Of a stretch of 40,269 nucleotides of DNA, positions 1-8,240 are shown piece after piece; position 1 is the stretch's first letter, and every line of letters begins with the position of its first letter. The translations under genes were made by a program, and so were the position numbers. The notes under the pieces were generated by a model. That model ran no database searches. It saw only the letters and a program-made list of their open reading frames with translations, and had not been told where the DNA came from. Source of the DNA: an uncultured bacterium. GTDB lineage: Bacteria; Bacillota; Clostridia; Lachnospirales; Lachnospiraceae. The stretch lies in NCBI GenBank assembly GCA_937893485.1, contig CALBJL010000017.1, forward strand, positions 1-40,269. Reading direction: 5' to 3'.

Positions 1-71
1 CTGATACATTTCACGTATTAGACACTCTGTTACTGGAGATAATATTAAGATTATAAAGCCTGTAGTAGTCT

Positions 72-470
72 CTATCCTCTTGCATTTAAATATTCCATCA
101 TCATACTCGGCGAAAAAATTAAAGGATGCTCAATATCGGACTCTAAGAAATCTCTATCACCCGTTAAAATTACATCCACATGATGATAGATTGCATCACT
201 AAGTACCGGAATGTCTTTCTTATCTCTCAATTCTCCCAGCACATCATTTGTACTTTCACAAAAAACGATATTTAATCTATGATATAACTCATAGACTTTC
301 GTTGCTTTTAGAGGCCACTTCATTTCCAGTTTTTCTTTAAATTCCTGATCTATATACTCAGAAACATATAATTGTTCATTCCTCTCCCACAATCGCTCAA
401 GCAAAGCTCCTGTTTGACCTCCAAATACAAATGCAGATATCAAAACATTGGTATCAAGCATTATTTTCAT
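72..470 (-). CDS. PIN-domain toxin (putative VapC-like RNase)
   Basis: This 132-residue protein has the shape of a PIN-family toxin of the COG1569 type, a metal-dependent RNase expected to cut RNA when unopposed. The N-terminal LDTNVLISAF carries the first catalytic Asp (D6), acidic residues follow around 40-50, and the C-terminal half has SDAIYHHVDVILTGDRDFL with the last acidic cluster. Its start overlaps the stop of the upstream small gene by 4 nt (ATGA), typical of antitoxin-toxin coupling. The surroundings are clearly AT-richer than the rest of the window, which suits an acquired module. The family is clear; the RNA target is unknown. Confidence 0.8.
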   Translation of the reverse strand: MKIMLDTNVLISAFVFGGQTGALLERLWERNEQLYVSEYIDQEFKEKLEMKWPLKATKVYELYHRLNIVFCESTNDVLGELRDKKDIPVLSDAIYHHVDVILTGDRDFLESDIEHPLIFSPSMMMEYLNARG

Positions 471-706
471 CTTTGCATCCGACCCTTCCTAAACGCTGCC
501 ATATCTGCAATCATACTTTCTTCGCTATCCCAACCGGGATCATCAGAGAAAATATTCTGTATCTCTTTCAAAATGGCTTTGTTTTCCTCTGCATTTTTCT
601 TTTTTCTGGTTTCTGATAAATATTGTATAAAAGTAATTGCCACATTATAATCTTCTTCTTCCAGATTATCCAACATATCTGTCAATTTGATTGCCGTAGG
701 TGCCAT
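467..706 (-). CDS. Putative antitoxin of the PIN toxin
   Basis: This 79-residue acidic protein precedes and overlaps the PIN toxin gene, the usual antitoxin position. The sequence is predicted mostly helical, with a first half around TDMLDNLEEEDYNVAITFIQ and a charged, lysine-rich middle, followed by an Asp/Glu/Trp stretch that could wrap the toxin. I do not recognise a named DNA-binding fold, so the role rests on gene order. A good ribosome site (AAGGAGG, 7 nt before the ATG) supports the start. Directly upstream lie a -10/-35 pair and two 8-bp TATCAA-containing direct repeats (726-746) that could be its operator. Confidence 0.6.
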   Translation of the reverse strand: MAPTAIKLTDMLDNLEEEDYNVAITFIQYLSETRKKKNAEENKAILKEIQNIFSDDPGWDSEESMIADMAAFRKGRMQR

Positions 707-753
707 AAATATACCTCCTTCTTAACTATCAAATTATCAACTATTTCTTATAT

Positions 754-782
754 AGTATACCCTCATCATTCAAATTTGTACA
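754..782 (-). promoter_or_regulatory. Putative promoter of the toxin-antitoxin pair
   Basis: On the minus strand TGTACA (777-782), a 17-nt spacer and TATACT (754-759) precede the antitoxin ATG by about 50 nt. The -35 matches consensus at four of six positions and the -10 at five of six. It overlaps the 3' end of the hipA remnant, so the pair need not depend on the upstream regulator. Confidence 0.45.
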
Positions 783-903
783 TATGTTTTAGCCTCTTAA
801 ATACTCCCCCAGTCTGCGGTCTGTAGGTCAATGCGCCCATGTCGACATCCCCCACAATAGCCAGCCGATCTTTATAAAATACCTGCAACTTATTTTCCCT
901 CAT
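766..903 (-). pseudogene. hipA remnant with a large internal deletion
   Basis: An ATG overlapping the 3' end of the upstream Xre-type regulator by 14 nt opens a 45-codon frame. It begins like a HipA N-terminus (MRENKLQVFYK) and then runs straight into DRLAIVGDVDMGALTYRP, which resembles the segment about 80-100 residues further into HipA proteins (the xDRxxxVGxxGMGALxYxP region). It then ends after a short unrelated tail. HipA kinases are about 400 residues with a C-terminal kinase fold, so this is best read as a deletion-collapsed hipA that no longer encodes a kinase. The assignment rests on motif memory and gene order after a HipB-like gene. Confidence 0.5.
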
Positions 904-1168
904 TGATGACCTCCTCGATCGTTCGATATGGTATCTGTGTAAAAATCGACCGCAAATCATCGGCAATGTCCAGTGCGATCGCTATCTTTGTCAATGAGAG
1001 CAATGATATCTGCCCCGTCGCCTCAAAGCGTTTGATCGAACCATAGCTCACCCCGCTCATATCTGCCAGCTTTTTTTGTGAAATCGAACGGCGTTTTCTG
1101 ATATTCCGCACGCGACCCGCCAGCTTCTGATCCAGTTCTTCTGCGGTTTCCCAAACCAATCCTGTCAT
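890..1168 (-). CDS. HipB-like Xre-family transcriptional regulator
   Basis: This 92-residue protein contains a lambda-repressor-like helix-turn-helix: RNIRKRRSISQKKLADMSGVSYGSIKRFEATG at about residues 22-53, followed by LLSLTKIAIALDIADDL, the usual fourth/fifth helices of Xre proteins. Genes of this type normally sit directly before hipA and repress the hipBA operon; here only a hipA remnant follows. The ATG is supported by TAGGAGACGCT upstream. Two 11-bp tandem repeats lie just ahead of the start and are a plausible autoregulatory operator. With its partner lost, it may now be an orphan repressor. Confidence 0.75.
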   Translation of the reverse strand: MTGLVWETAEELDQKLAGRVRNIRKRRSISQKKLADMSGVSYGSIKRFEATGQISLLSLTKIAIALDIADDLRSIFTQIPYRTIEEVINEGK

Positions 1169-1179
1169 AGCGTCTCCTA

Positions 1180-1201
1180 TTATATAGTTCTTATATAGCT
1201 C
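1180..1201 (-). promoter_or_regulatory. Tandem 11-bp repeats upstream of the HipB-like gene
   Basis: On the plus strand TTATATAGTTC (1180-1190) is followed directly by TTATATAGCTC (1191-1201), ten of eleven bases identical, ending 12 nt ahead of the regulator's ATG. One repeat contains a TATAAT-like -10 on the minus strand. Position and spacing of one DNA turn suggest a self-operator; this is inference. Confidence 0.4.
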
Positions 1202-1352
1202 ATATTTTATCCAAAAACTATGTTTCTATACATAAATGGTTCATATATTATCTATTTCTATTTTATCATCAGCCTGCAATTAACGCAAGAAGCAAGAAAA
1301 AAGAAGCATCTCCATTTTTGTGTAACAGGAATTTCCTATCACATATGACACC

Positions 1353-1386
1353 AAAAAGCTGCCCTCCTCCCGGAGAACAGCTTTTT
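1353..1386 (-). terminator. Rho-independent terminator of the atp operon
   Basis: A 9-bp stem (AAAAAGCTG with CAGCTTTTT) with an inner CTCC/GGAG pairing lies 20 nt after the atpC stop and ends in a U5 run on the minus strand. This is the expected end of the ATP synthase transcript. Confidence 0.8.
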
Positions 1387-1405
1387 ACACATCTGATATT
1401 TTGTT

Positions 1406-1810
1406 TTACCGCAGACTGATACGCACCAGCGCTCTGCGCAGTGCCAGCTCTGCTCTGACCACATCCAGATTCTCTGCTTTGGCTGCGAGTCGCTCCTCGG
1501 CACGCCGCTTGGCTGCTTCGGCACGGTCCCAGTCGATCTCATCAGGCCACTCGGCGATCTCTGCGAGCAGTGTCACCTTGTCTCCCAGAATCTGTGCGAA
1601 TCCGGAGTGTACCGCTGCTTTCTTCTGTCCATCCTCCTCGGTGATCGTCACGATACCGGGTGCGAGGACGGTTGTCAGCGGGATATGGTTTTTATACACA
1701 CCGATGTCACCCTCTACCGTGGTGAACTCAATCATTGTCGCTTCACCCGTGTAGAACACACGCTCCGGTGTGATGATCTCTACCTGAAAATTTCTGCTTT
1801 CATCTGCCAT
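1406..1810 (-). CDS. atpC: ATP synthase F1 subunit epsilon
   Basis: The epsilon subunit of the F1 central stalk couples rotation to catalysis and can inhibit ATP hydrolysis through its C-terminal helices. The 134-residue sequence shows the N-terminal beta-sandwich (FQVEIITPERVFYTGEA; VEGDIGVYKNHIPLTTVLAPG at about 30-52) and a C-terminal helical hairpin rich in Ala/Arg/Glu (about 90-134). Length and order, last gene after atpD, are standard for Firmicutes. The atpD stop is 10 nt upstream, so it is translated from the same polycistronic mRNA, with an intrinsic terminator immediately downstream. Confidence 0.95.
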   Translation of the reverse strand: MADESRNFQVEIITPERVFYTGEATMIEFTTVEGDIGVYKNHIPLTTVLAPGIVTITEEDGQKKAAVHSGFAQILGDKVTLLAEIAEWPDEIDWDRAEAAKRRAEERLAAKAENLDVVRAELALRRALVRISLR

Positions 1811-1820
1811 ACGCTACCCC

Positions 1821-3209
1821 CTATTTCATACGGGCACGTACTTCATCGATGGAGCCGGCATTCAGGAACAGACCCTCGGGAATATCGTCATGCTTTCCTT
1901 CCAGAATCTCCTTAAAACCACGGATGGTCTCTGCGATCGGTACATATTTTCCTTCCATTCCGGTGAACTGTGTCGCTACGTGGAACGGCTGTGACAGGTA
2001 TCTCTGGATCTTTCTCGCACGGTTTACGACTACCTTGTCATCCTCTGACAGCTCGTCCATACCGAGGATCGCGATGATATCCTGTAATTCCTTATATTTC
2101 TGTAAGATCTCCTGCACACCGCGGGCTACCTTGAAATGCTCCTCTCCTACGATACGGGGATCGAGGATACGGGAGGTAGATGCCAGCGGATCTACTGCCG
2201 GGTAGATACCTAACGCCGCGATGGAACGCTCCAATACGGTCGTAGCGTCCAAGTGCGCGAAGGTCGTTGCCGGCGCAGGGTCTGTCAGGTCATCCGCGGG
2301 CACATAAACCGCCTGTACGGATGTGATGGAACCATTCTTTGTAGATGTGATACGCTCCTGCAGAGCACCCATCTCTGTCTGTAAGGTAGGCTGATATCCT
2401 ACGGCTGACGGCATACGTCCAAGCAGCGCGGATACCTCTGATCCTGCCTGCGTGAAACGGAAAATGTTGTCGATGAATAACAGCACATCCTTTCCACCTT
2501 TATCACGGAAATACTCTGCCATTGTCAGTCCGGTCAAGCCGACACGCATACGTGCTCCCGGCGGCTCGTTCATCTGACCGAATACCATGGTAGTCTTATC
2601 AATAACGCCTGATTCCTTCATCTCGTAGTACAGGTCGTTACCCTCACGGGTACGCTCACCGACTCCGGTAAATACGGAATATCCACCATGCTCTGTCGCA
2701 ATGTTGTGGATCAACTCCTGAATCAGCACGGTTTTTCCTACTCCTGCACCTCCGAACAGACCGATCTTTCCACCCTTCTGATACGGGCAGAGCAGATCTA
2801 CGACCTTGATACCGGTCTCTAACATCTCGGAAGATGTCGCCTGTTCCTCAAAACTGGGAGCGGGTCTATGGATGGGCATATACTCCACATCTGTGGGAGC
2901 GGGCTGCTCATCGATGGGCTCACCGAGTACGTTGAAGATACGTCCCAGTGTGTTCTCTCCTACAGGAACAGAGATCGCAGCGCCGGTTGCTTTCGCATCC
3001 ATGCCGCGTACCAGTCCGTCTGTCGGGCCCATGGCAATACATTTCACGGTGTCATCACCCAGGTGCGAAGCTACCTCTACGACGAGACGCTCCCCGTTTT
3101 TACGGGTAATCTCGATCGCCTCATTGATCTCCGGAATCTGTCCCTCCGGAAACTTGATATCGAGGACTGCACCAATGATCTGAGTGATTTTTCCAATATT
3201 TTCTGCCAT
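1821..3209 (-). CDS. atpD: ATP synthase F1 subunit beta (catalytic)
   Basis: This is the catalytic beta subunit, three copies alternating with alpha in the F1 head. The 462-residue length is normal. Walker A GGAGVGKTV is at about residues 153-161, ERTREGNDLY follows at about 185-195, and the Walker B strand with VLLFIDNIFRFTQAGSE lies at about 243-260. The C-terminal helical domain includes DELSEDDK, close to the conserved DELSEEDK; the DELSEED loop transmits torque to gamma. It lies between atpG and atpC. Confidence 0.97.
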   Translation of the reverse strand: MAENIGKITQIIGAVLDIKFPEGQIPEINEAIEITRKNGERLVVEVASHLGDDTVKCIAMGPTDGLVRGMDAKATGAAISVPVGENTLGRIFNVLGEPIDEQPAPTDVEYMPIHRPAPSFEEQATSSEMLETGIKVVDLLCPYQKGGKIGLFGGAGVGKTVLIQELIHNIATEHGGYSVFTGVGERTREGNDLYYEMKESGVIDKTTMVFGQMNEPPGARMRVGLTGLTMAEYFRDKGGKDVLLFIDNIFRFTQAGSEVSALLGRMPSAVGYQPTLQTEMGALQERITSTKNGSITSVQAVYVPADDLTDPAPATTFAHLDATTVLERSIAALGIYPAVDPLASTSRILDPRIVGEEHFKVARGVQEILQKYKELQDIIAILGMDELSEDDKVVVNRARKIQRYLSQPFHVATQFTGMEGKYVPIAETIRGFKEILEGKHDDIPEGLFLNAGSIDEVRARMK

Positions 3210-3233
3210 TGTTTCACTCCTTATACTATTTTT

Positions 3234-4097
3234 TTAACTGATCGCTTCCGCGCCTGCGATGATCTCGGTCAACTCCTGAGTGATCGAGCCCTGACGCGCA
3301 CGATTGTATTTCAAAGACAAATCACTAATCATGTCTTCCGCATTACTTGTCGCTGAATCCATTGCCTGCATTCTGGCTCCGTTTTCACTGGCAAGTGCCT
3401 CCACCAACGCACCGTAGAAAATACTGGTAACGTATTTGGGAATAATCAGATCCAGAGCCTCCTCTACGTTCGGCTCATAGTTCATGAGCAGCTTATCATC
3501 TGCTGCGGCGATCTCCTCATCGGAAAACTCTACCGGAAGCAGTTTCATCAGCTTCGGCACATGTACGACCGTATTTTTAAAATGTGTGTATGCGAGATAG
3601 ATCTCGCCAATCTCTCCTGTGGTGAACGCATCCAGCACACGCGCACACACAGCCGCCGCATCCTCATAGGAGGGAGCTTCCATGATCGCAGAGTGATCCT
3701 CTTTGATCGTGTAGCCGTAACGGTCGAGTGTTTCGCGTCCCTTGCTTCCGATACAATAGACCTCTACCTTATCTTTCGGTAAAAGCTCCTGATTGTTCGT
3801 AATCAGCTTGGTCACATTTGCGTTGTATCCGCCTGCGAGTCCGCGGTTTGAGGTAATGACTACCACGGCGATCTTATCAGATGCCCCGCTTTGCAGGTAC
3901 GGATGATTGATGTTGCCGGATTTCGCTAAAATCGAGGTCACCGTCTGGTACATATGGTTAAAATACGGATCTGTCGCCTCTGCGTGAAGCTTTGCCTTCT
4001 GCAACTTTACGGTAGAAACTAATTTCATGGCTTTTGTGATTTGCTGCGTACTCTGTATGCTGCTTTTTCTTCGCTTGATGTCTCTCATCGAAGCCAT
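3234..4097 (-). CDS. atpG: ATP synthase F1 subunit gamma
   Basis: The gamma subunit is the rotating shaft inside the alpha3beta3 ring. The 287-residue protein opens with MASMRDIKRRKSSIQSTQQITKAMKLVSTVKLQKAK, the conserved N-terminal coiled-coil helix. It has VVVITSNRGLAGGYNANV at about residues 73-90 in the Rossmann-like domain, and closes with the C-terminal helix (NAEDMISDLSLKYNRARQGSITQELTEIIAGAEA), which pairs with the first helix. It sits in the standard position between alpha and beta. Confidence 0.96.
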   Translation of the reverse strand: MASMRDIKRRKSSIQSTQQITKAMKLVSTVKLQKAKLHAEATDPYFNHMYQTVTSILAKSGNINHPYLQSGASDKIAVVVITSNRGLAGGYNANVTKLITNNQELLPKDKVEVYCIGSKGRETLDRYGYTIKEDHSAIMEAPSYEDAAAVCARVLDAFTTGEIGEIYLAYTHFKNTVVHVPKLMKLLPVEFSDEEIAAADDKLLMNYEPNVEEALDLIIPKYVTSIFYGALVEALASENGARMQAMDSATSNAEDMISDLSLKYNRARQGSITQELTEIIAGAEAIS

Positions 4098-4117
4098 ATT
4101 TTATCACCGCCTTATTT

Positions 4118-5623
4118 CTACTTAAAAGATTTCTTGCATTCTTCGATTGCTTTGATCAGCTTCTGCTCAGTCGCATCGTCCATCGCCTTTGTCTCACGGA
4201 TCGTCTCAAGGATCTCCGGATACTTGGTAGATACGAGCTCGATGAGTTCTCCCTCAAAACGGAGCACATCCTCAACTGCAATATCTAACAGATAGCGCTT
4301 GGTCGCTGCATAGATCATGATAACCTGATTCTCAACCGGCATGGGCTTGTACTGCGGCTGCTTTAACATCTCCTGCAGACGGCTTCCCTGTGCCAGTGTC
4401 TCTTTTGTCGCATCATCCAACTCGGAACCAAACTGGGAGAACGCTGCCAGCTCGGTATACTGTGCCAGCTCGGTACGGATCGGCGCTGCAATCTTCTTCA
4501 TCGCCTTGATCTGTGCGGAACCACCTACACGGGATACGGACAGACCGGCATTGATCGCCGGACGGAATCCTGCGTTGAACATCTCGGTTTCCAGATAGAT
4601 CTGACCATCCGTGATAGAGATCACGTTCGTCGGAATGTATGCAGATACGTCGCCTGCCTGTGTCTCGATGATCGGTAATGCGGTCAGTGAACCGCCGCCG
4701 AGCTTGTCTGACAGACGTGCCGCACGCTCTAACAATCTGGAGTGCAGGTAGAATACATCGCCCGGATATGCCTCACGTCCCGGCGGTCTACGAAGCAGCA
4801 GGGAGAGTGTACGGTATGCGGTAGCATGTTTACTCAGGTCATCATAGATGATGAGTACATCCTCACCATTTTCCATCCATTCCTCACCGATCGCACATCC
4901 TGCATACGGTGCAATATACTGTAAAGGTGCCAGCTCACTGGCAGTAGAAGCTACGACGGTGGTATATGCCATTGCGCCAAACTCCTCTAAGGTATTCACG
5001 ATGGAAGCTACCGTAGAAGCCTTCTGTCCGATGGCTACATAGATACACTTCACACCCTGTCCCTTCTGATTGATAATCGTATCAATCGCGATCGCTGTCT
5101 TACCGGTCTGTCTGTCACCGATGATCAACTCACGCTGTCCACGTCCGATCGGGATCATGGAATCGATCGCCTTGATACCTGTCTGTAACGGTGTATCTAC
5201 GGATTTTCTGGAGATAACACCACTCGCTACTCGCTCGATCTCACGATATTTGTCGGTCTGGATCGATCCTTTTCCGTCGATCGGCTGTCCAAGCGCATTT
5301 ACAACACGCCCGATCATAGCGTCTCCGACAGGAACCTCTACCACGCGGCCGGTCGTTTTCACGGTATCGCCCTCGTTGATATTTCTATTGGCTCCGAGCA
5401 ATACGGCACCAACGTTATCTTCCTCAAGGTTCAATACCATTCCATATACTTCACCCGGAAATTCCAGAAGCTCGCCCTGCATCGCGTTTTCCAAACCGTA
5501 GATACGCGTGATACCGTCTGCCACCTGAATGACAGTACCTACGTCCGCCACTTCAAGCGTTGACGCATATCTGGCGATCTGCTCCTTAATCACGGAACTG
5601 ATTTCCTCTGGTCTCAAATTCAT
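4118..5623 (-). CDS. atpA: ATP synthase F1 subunit alpha
   Basis: The alpha subunit forms the non-catalytic nucleotide sites of the F1 head. Walker A GDRQTGKTAIA lies at about residues 169-179 and RRPPGREAYPGDVFYLHSRLLERAA at about 280-305. I chose the second ATG (5623), giving 501 residues beginning MNLRPEEISSVIKEQI: AGGTG lies about 10 nt before it, whereas the ATG at 5632 sits directly against that ribosome site. With this start the gene overlaps the atpH stop as ATGA, implying translational coupling of delta to alpha. Confidence 0.96.
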   Translation of the reverse strand: MNLRPEEISSVIKEQIARYASTLEVADVGTVIQVADGITRIYGLENAMQGELLEFPGEVYGMVLNLEEDNVGAVLLGANRNINEGDTVKTTGRVVEVPVGDAMIGRVVNALGQPIDGKGSIQTDKYREIERVASGVISRKSVDTPLQTGIKAIDSMIPIGRGQRELIIGDRQTGKTAIAIDTIINQKGQGVKCIYVAIGQKASTVASIVNTLEEFGAMAYTTVVASTASELAPLQYIAPYAGCAIGEEWMENGEDVLIIYDDLSKHATAYRTLSLLLRRPPGREAYPGDVFYLHSRLLERAARLSDKLGGGSLTALPIIETQAGDVSAYIPTNVISITDGQIYLETEMFNAGFRPAINAGLSVSRVGGSAQIKAMKKIAAPIRTELAQYTELAAFSQFGSELDDATKETLAQGSRLQEMLKQPQYKPMPVENQVIMIYAATKRYLLDIAVEDVLRFEGELIELVSTKYPEILETIRETKAMDDATEQKLIKAIEECKKSFK

Positions 5624-6186
5624 GGAGCGCATTCACCTACTTTCAACTGTATTTTTGATAATTCGGAACTGAGCGCCGCCAGCTTGCTCTTGATGCTGCT
5701 GTCAACAACCCGGTCCTTGATACGGATGATCATTCCTCCGATGAGGGACGGATCCGTCTCATAATGCATTTCAAACTGCACATAATCTGTAGTTTCCAGA
5801 AGCTTTTCTACCAGATTGGACTTCTGGATCTCACCCAGTGGCATCACTGTGGTGACATAGGCAGTACCGATATGTTTGTATTCCTTCGCCTGCCCGATAA
5901 AATATTCCAGCACAGCCGGGGTCTCGCTGTAGTGGTCTTTTTCCACTAACATCCGAAGTAATCCCACTAGCTCATCGCTGACACGGCCTTTGAAAATCGC
6001 TTCAAGGGTCGCGATCTTGTCTTCTTTTACGATTTTCGGATGATTCATCAGTCGATTTAGCTCCTGATTGCTCTCCAGAACGGAGCGCACACCCTTAGCT
6101 TCCTCCAAAAACGAATCTAACTGGTTGGATTCCACTGCTAATTCAAACAATGCATCACCGTATGTTTTGGATACTAGCTTAGCCAT
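5620..6186 (-). CDS. atpH: ATP synthase F1 subunit delta
   Basis: Delta (OSCP-like) joins the peripheral stalk to the top of F1. The 188-residue sequence has the N-terminal six-helix domain (KTYGDALFELAVESNQLDSFLEE) and the C-terminal signature DPSLIGGMIIRIKDRVVDSSIKSKL at about 145-170. It overlaps atpF by 13 nt upstream and atpA by 4 nt downstream, so stalk subunits and alpha are tightly coupled in translation. Confidence 0.94.
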   Translation of the reverse strand: MAKLVSKTYGDALFELAVESNQLDSFLEEAKGVRSVLESNQELNRLMNHPKIVKEDKIATLEAIFKGRVSDELVGLLRMLVEKDHYSETPAVLEYFIGQAKEYKHIGTAYVTTVMPLGEIQKSNLVEKLLETTDYVQFEMHYETDPSLIGGMIIRIKDRVVDSSIKSKLAALSSELSKIQLKVGECAP

Positions 6187-6689
6187 GTTGAATCACCCAT
6201 TTCCTTTATTGTCTCATCGACCAGTTGGTTTTGAATGTTGACATCGATATTTGCGGTGATGACCTTGGATGCCATCGCTGCCGCTACGGAGATCATCTCC
6301 TGCTTCATCTCGTCAACGACACGCTTCTTCTCCAGCAGTGCCTCCTCATTGGCACGTGCAATAATGCGGGCAGCCTCTTCCTTCGCATCCTCCACGATCT
6401 TCGCTTCGTTGCGGAGCGCCTTCTGCCTTGCCTCTGAGAGAATCGCCTCTGCCTCTTTCTCAATACCTTTCAGCTTTTCCTCATATTCAGCCTTCAACGC
6501 TGCTGCGTCGGTCTTATCTGCCGCTGCATCGTCCAATTCTGTCTGAATCTTGAGCTTACGGTCTGCTAACATCTGGCGGACCGGATTAAACAGCAGGTAG
6601 CTCAGTGCGAGAAACAGGAAAAATATTGCAATCGCAAGCAATACCGAATCTTGTACCAACTGCATGTCCAGATCAAATAATCTTTCCAT
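6174..6689 (-). CDS. atpF: ATP synthase Fo subunit b
   Basis: Subunit b is the membrane-anchored peripheral stalk. The 171-residue protein has one N-terminal transmembrane helix (about residues 15-35, VLLAIAIFFLFLALSYLLF) followed by a long highly charged Ala/Glu/Lys coiled coil to about 150. There is a single b gene, so the stalk is probably a homodimer. It follows atpE and overlaps atpH by 13 nt. Confidence 0.94.
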   Translation of the reverse strand: MERLFDLDMQLVQDSVLLAIAIFFLFLALSYLLFNPVRQMLADRKLKIQTELDDAAADKTDAAALKAEYEEKLKGIEKEAEAILSEARQKALRNEAKIVEDAKEEAARIIARANEEALLEKKRVVDEMKQEMISVAAAMASKVITANIDVNIQNQLVDETIKEMGDSTWLS

Positions 6690-6731
6690 AACCGAGAAGT
6701 GTTACCTCCTTTTTTTATTGTTGATACATTC

Positions 6732-6992
6732 TTATCTTGCTAACGGCTTTACGAACATTAACAGCATCGCTACGAGCAGACCATACAGACCTGTCGTCTC
6801 GGCAACTGCCTGTCCCAGTAACATTGTAGAAGTGATATCACCCTTTGCTCCGGGATTACGTCCAACTGCAGCCGCACCGTGTCCTGCTGCGATACCCTGT
6901 CCAATACCAGGTCCGATACCGGCGATAACTGCCAGTCCGGCACCGATTGCTGAACAACCTAAGATAAAATCTGCACCTGTGAAATTCTCCAT
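6732..6992 (-). CDS. atpE: ATP synthase Fo subunit c, probable Na+ type
   Basis: Subunit c forms the ion-binding rotor ring. The 86-residue protein is a hairpin of two membrane helices around the polar loop VGRNPGAKGD. Helix 1 carries GIGPGIGQG with Gln32; helix 2 carries GQAVAETTGLYG with Val63, Glu65, Thr66, Thr67 and Tyr70. In the Ilyobacter tartaricus Na+ ring the ligand set is Gln32, Val63, Glu65, Ser66, with Thr67 and Tyr70 in support. Here all positions match, except that Ser66 is Thr, which keeps the hydroxyl. I therefore infer Na+ coupling. A strong ribosome site (AGGAGGAAATTATC) supports the high expression needed for a multi-copy subunit. Confidence 0.95.
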   Translation of the reverse strand: MENFTGADFILGCSAIGAGLAVIAGIGPGIGQGIAAGHGAAAVGRNPGAKGDITSTMLLGQAVAETTGLYGLLVAMLLMFVKPLAR

Positions 6993-7025
6993 GATAATTT
7001 CCTCCTAATTAAAATAAAATCTTTG

Positions 7026-7751
7026 TTAGTACTCACCATCTTCAATCGCCTGATTGACGTATGTCATTGTCAACATACAGAATACATATGTCTGGATCGC
7101 TCCTGAGAACAGATCGAAGTACACATGCAAAGCTGCCGGCCAGATGATCGCCACTTTGGCAAGGAGCGTGTATACCAGTGCCTCGATAACTACGCCTGAC
7201 AAAATGTTTGCAAACAGACGCAGTGACAGGGATACCGGTACCGCGATATCACCGATCAGGTTGATCGGAGCCCAGATCGGCCACGGATCACAGAGACCCT
7301 TCAAAAAACCGGATACATGCTGGTGTTTGAACTTCTGGAACGTGATAATACCAAAGGTAATCAATGCCAGAGCTAAGGTCGTACCATAATCTGCCGTGGG
7401 CGGCCGCAGACCGAGCAAACCGGAAATATTACTCAGAAAAATGAAACAAAAGATTGTTCCGATATAGTTTGCAAAATATTTCGCGTTGTGCCCCATCGCA
7501 TTCTCTACCATGCCATCCAGCTTCTCCACGATCAGTTCGATAATACACTGAAACGTATCGGGGACTTCCGTTGCATGCTTAATCTTGCGGTTTGCGATCA
7601 GTGCAAACGTCAGCAAAAGCAGCATGACGATCAGGATACACACATGAGAGGTCGTGATCCAGAGTGTCTGTCCAAATAATTCATAGGAAAACAATCCGTG
7701 AATCATAAAGTCAACTTCTGAATCGGCGGCCATTAAAATGCCATACTCCAA
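7026..7751 (-). CDS. atpB: ATP synthase Fo subunit a
   Basis: Subunit a is the stator channel that feeds ions to the c-ring. The 241-residue protein has five to six hydrophobic helices, with the essential stator Arg in SLSLRLFANILSG at about residues 170-182 and a C-terminal QTYVFCMLTMTYVNQAIED helix. The start is a TTG at 7751: AGGAGGTG lies 5 nt upstream, while the first ATG (7733) is too far from it. It is preceded by atpI and followed by atpE. Confidence 0.94.
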   Translation of the reverse strand: MEYGILMAADSEVDFMIHGLFSYELFGQTLWITTSHVCILIVMLLLLTFALIANRKIKHATEVPDTFQCIIELIVEKLDGMVENAMGHNAKYFANYIGTIFCFIFLSNISGLLGLRPPTADYGTTLALALITFGIITFQKFKHQHVSGFLKGLCDPWPIWAPINLIGDIAVPVSLSLRLFANILSGVVIEALVYTLLAKVAIIWPAALHVYFDLFSGAIQTYVFCMLTMTYVNQAIEDGEY

Positions 7752-7808
7752 ACTTTCACCTCCTTTTCTGCAGCCCTGTCTATGCCTGTGTAGGCTGCGA
7801 TTTCTCTT

Positions 7809-8240
7809 TTACATCATATGATCCTGGTCAGTGTCTGACGCTTCGTCATAATGATTGCTTTTTCCTGCCAACCGGTCAAAAAGCGGTTGCAGATATGCGG
7901 ATATTTTCAGCCCGAACACTCCGAAAAATGCGGGCAGTATCATTCCCAGCCGAAAATAAAAGGTAGCCACCAGTACAACCAGCACCACCAGATATCGTGT
8001 CATTGCAGATGCGATCGTCTTTCGCTTTGCGCCATCCTCCGTACCGAGGCTGACTGCGTCCTCAATGGACATCGCCATGTGCACCGCCATAAACAGCGCA
8101 CATCCGATACCGATCCACAACCCCGTGGTATACCGCAAACGGTCATCCACGAACCACATACCAATCACCTGCAGCAACACTCCATATATAATTATTCCCA
8201 AAACCAGACCCGGTAATGCTTTATTGAGTCTTCTCAACAT
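7809..8240 (-). CDS. atpI: ATP synthase protein I (AtpI-like membrane protein)
   Basis: This 143-residue membrane protein has four hydrophobic segments (about residues 12-30, 40-58, 76-95 and 98-115), the layout of the AtpI/ATP-synthase-I family thought to help assemble the c-ring. I chose the ATG at 8240 (MLRRLNKALPG) because GAGGA lies 5 nt upstream; longer frames up to 8351 lack such a site and extend through the preceding gene. With this start it overlaps the upstream atpZ-like gene by 20 nt. Sequence conservation in this family is low, so the call leans on context. Confidence 0.75.
   Translation of the reverse strand: MLRRLNKALPGLVLGIIIYGVLLQVIGMWFVDDRLRYTTGLWIGIGCALFMAVHMAMSIEDAVSLGTEDGAKRKTIASAMTRYLVVLVVLVATFYFRLGMILPAFFGVFGLKISAYLQPLFDRLAGKSNHYDEASDTDQDHMM

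Noticed and set aside
1401..1915. Plus-strand open frames opposite atpC and atpD
   Set aside because: They are antisense shadows of highly conserved atp genes, with Ser/Arg-rich composition and no ribosome sites.
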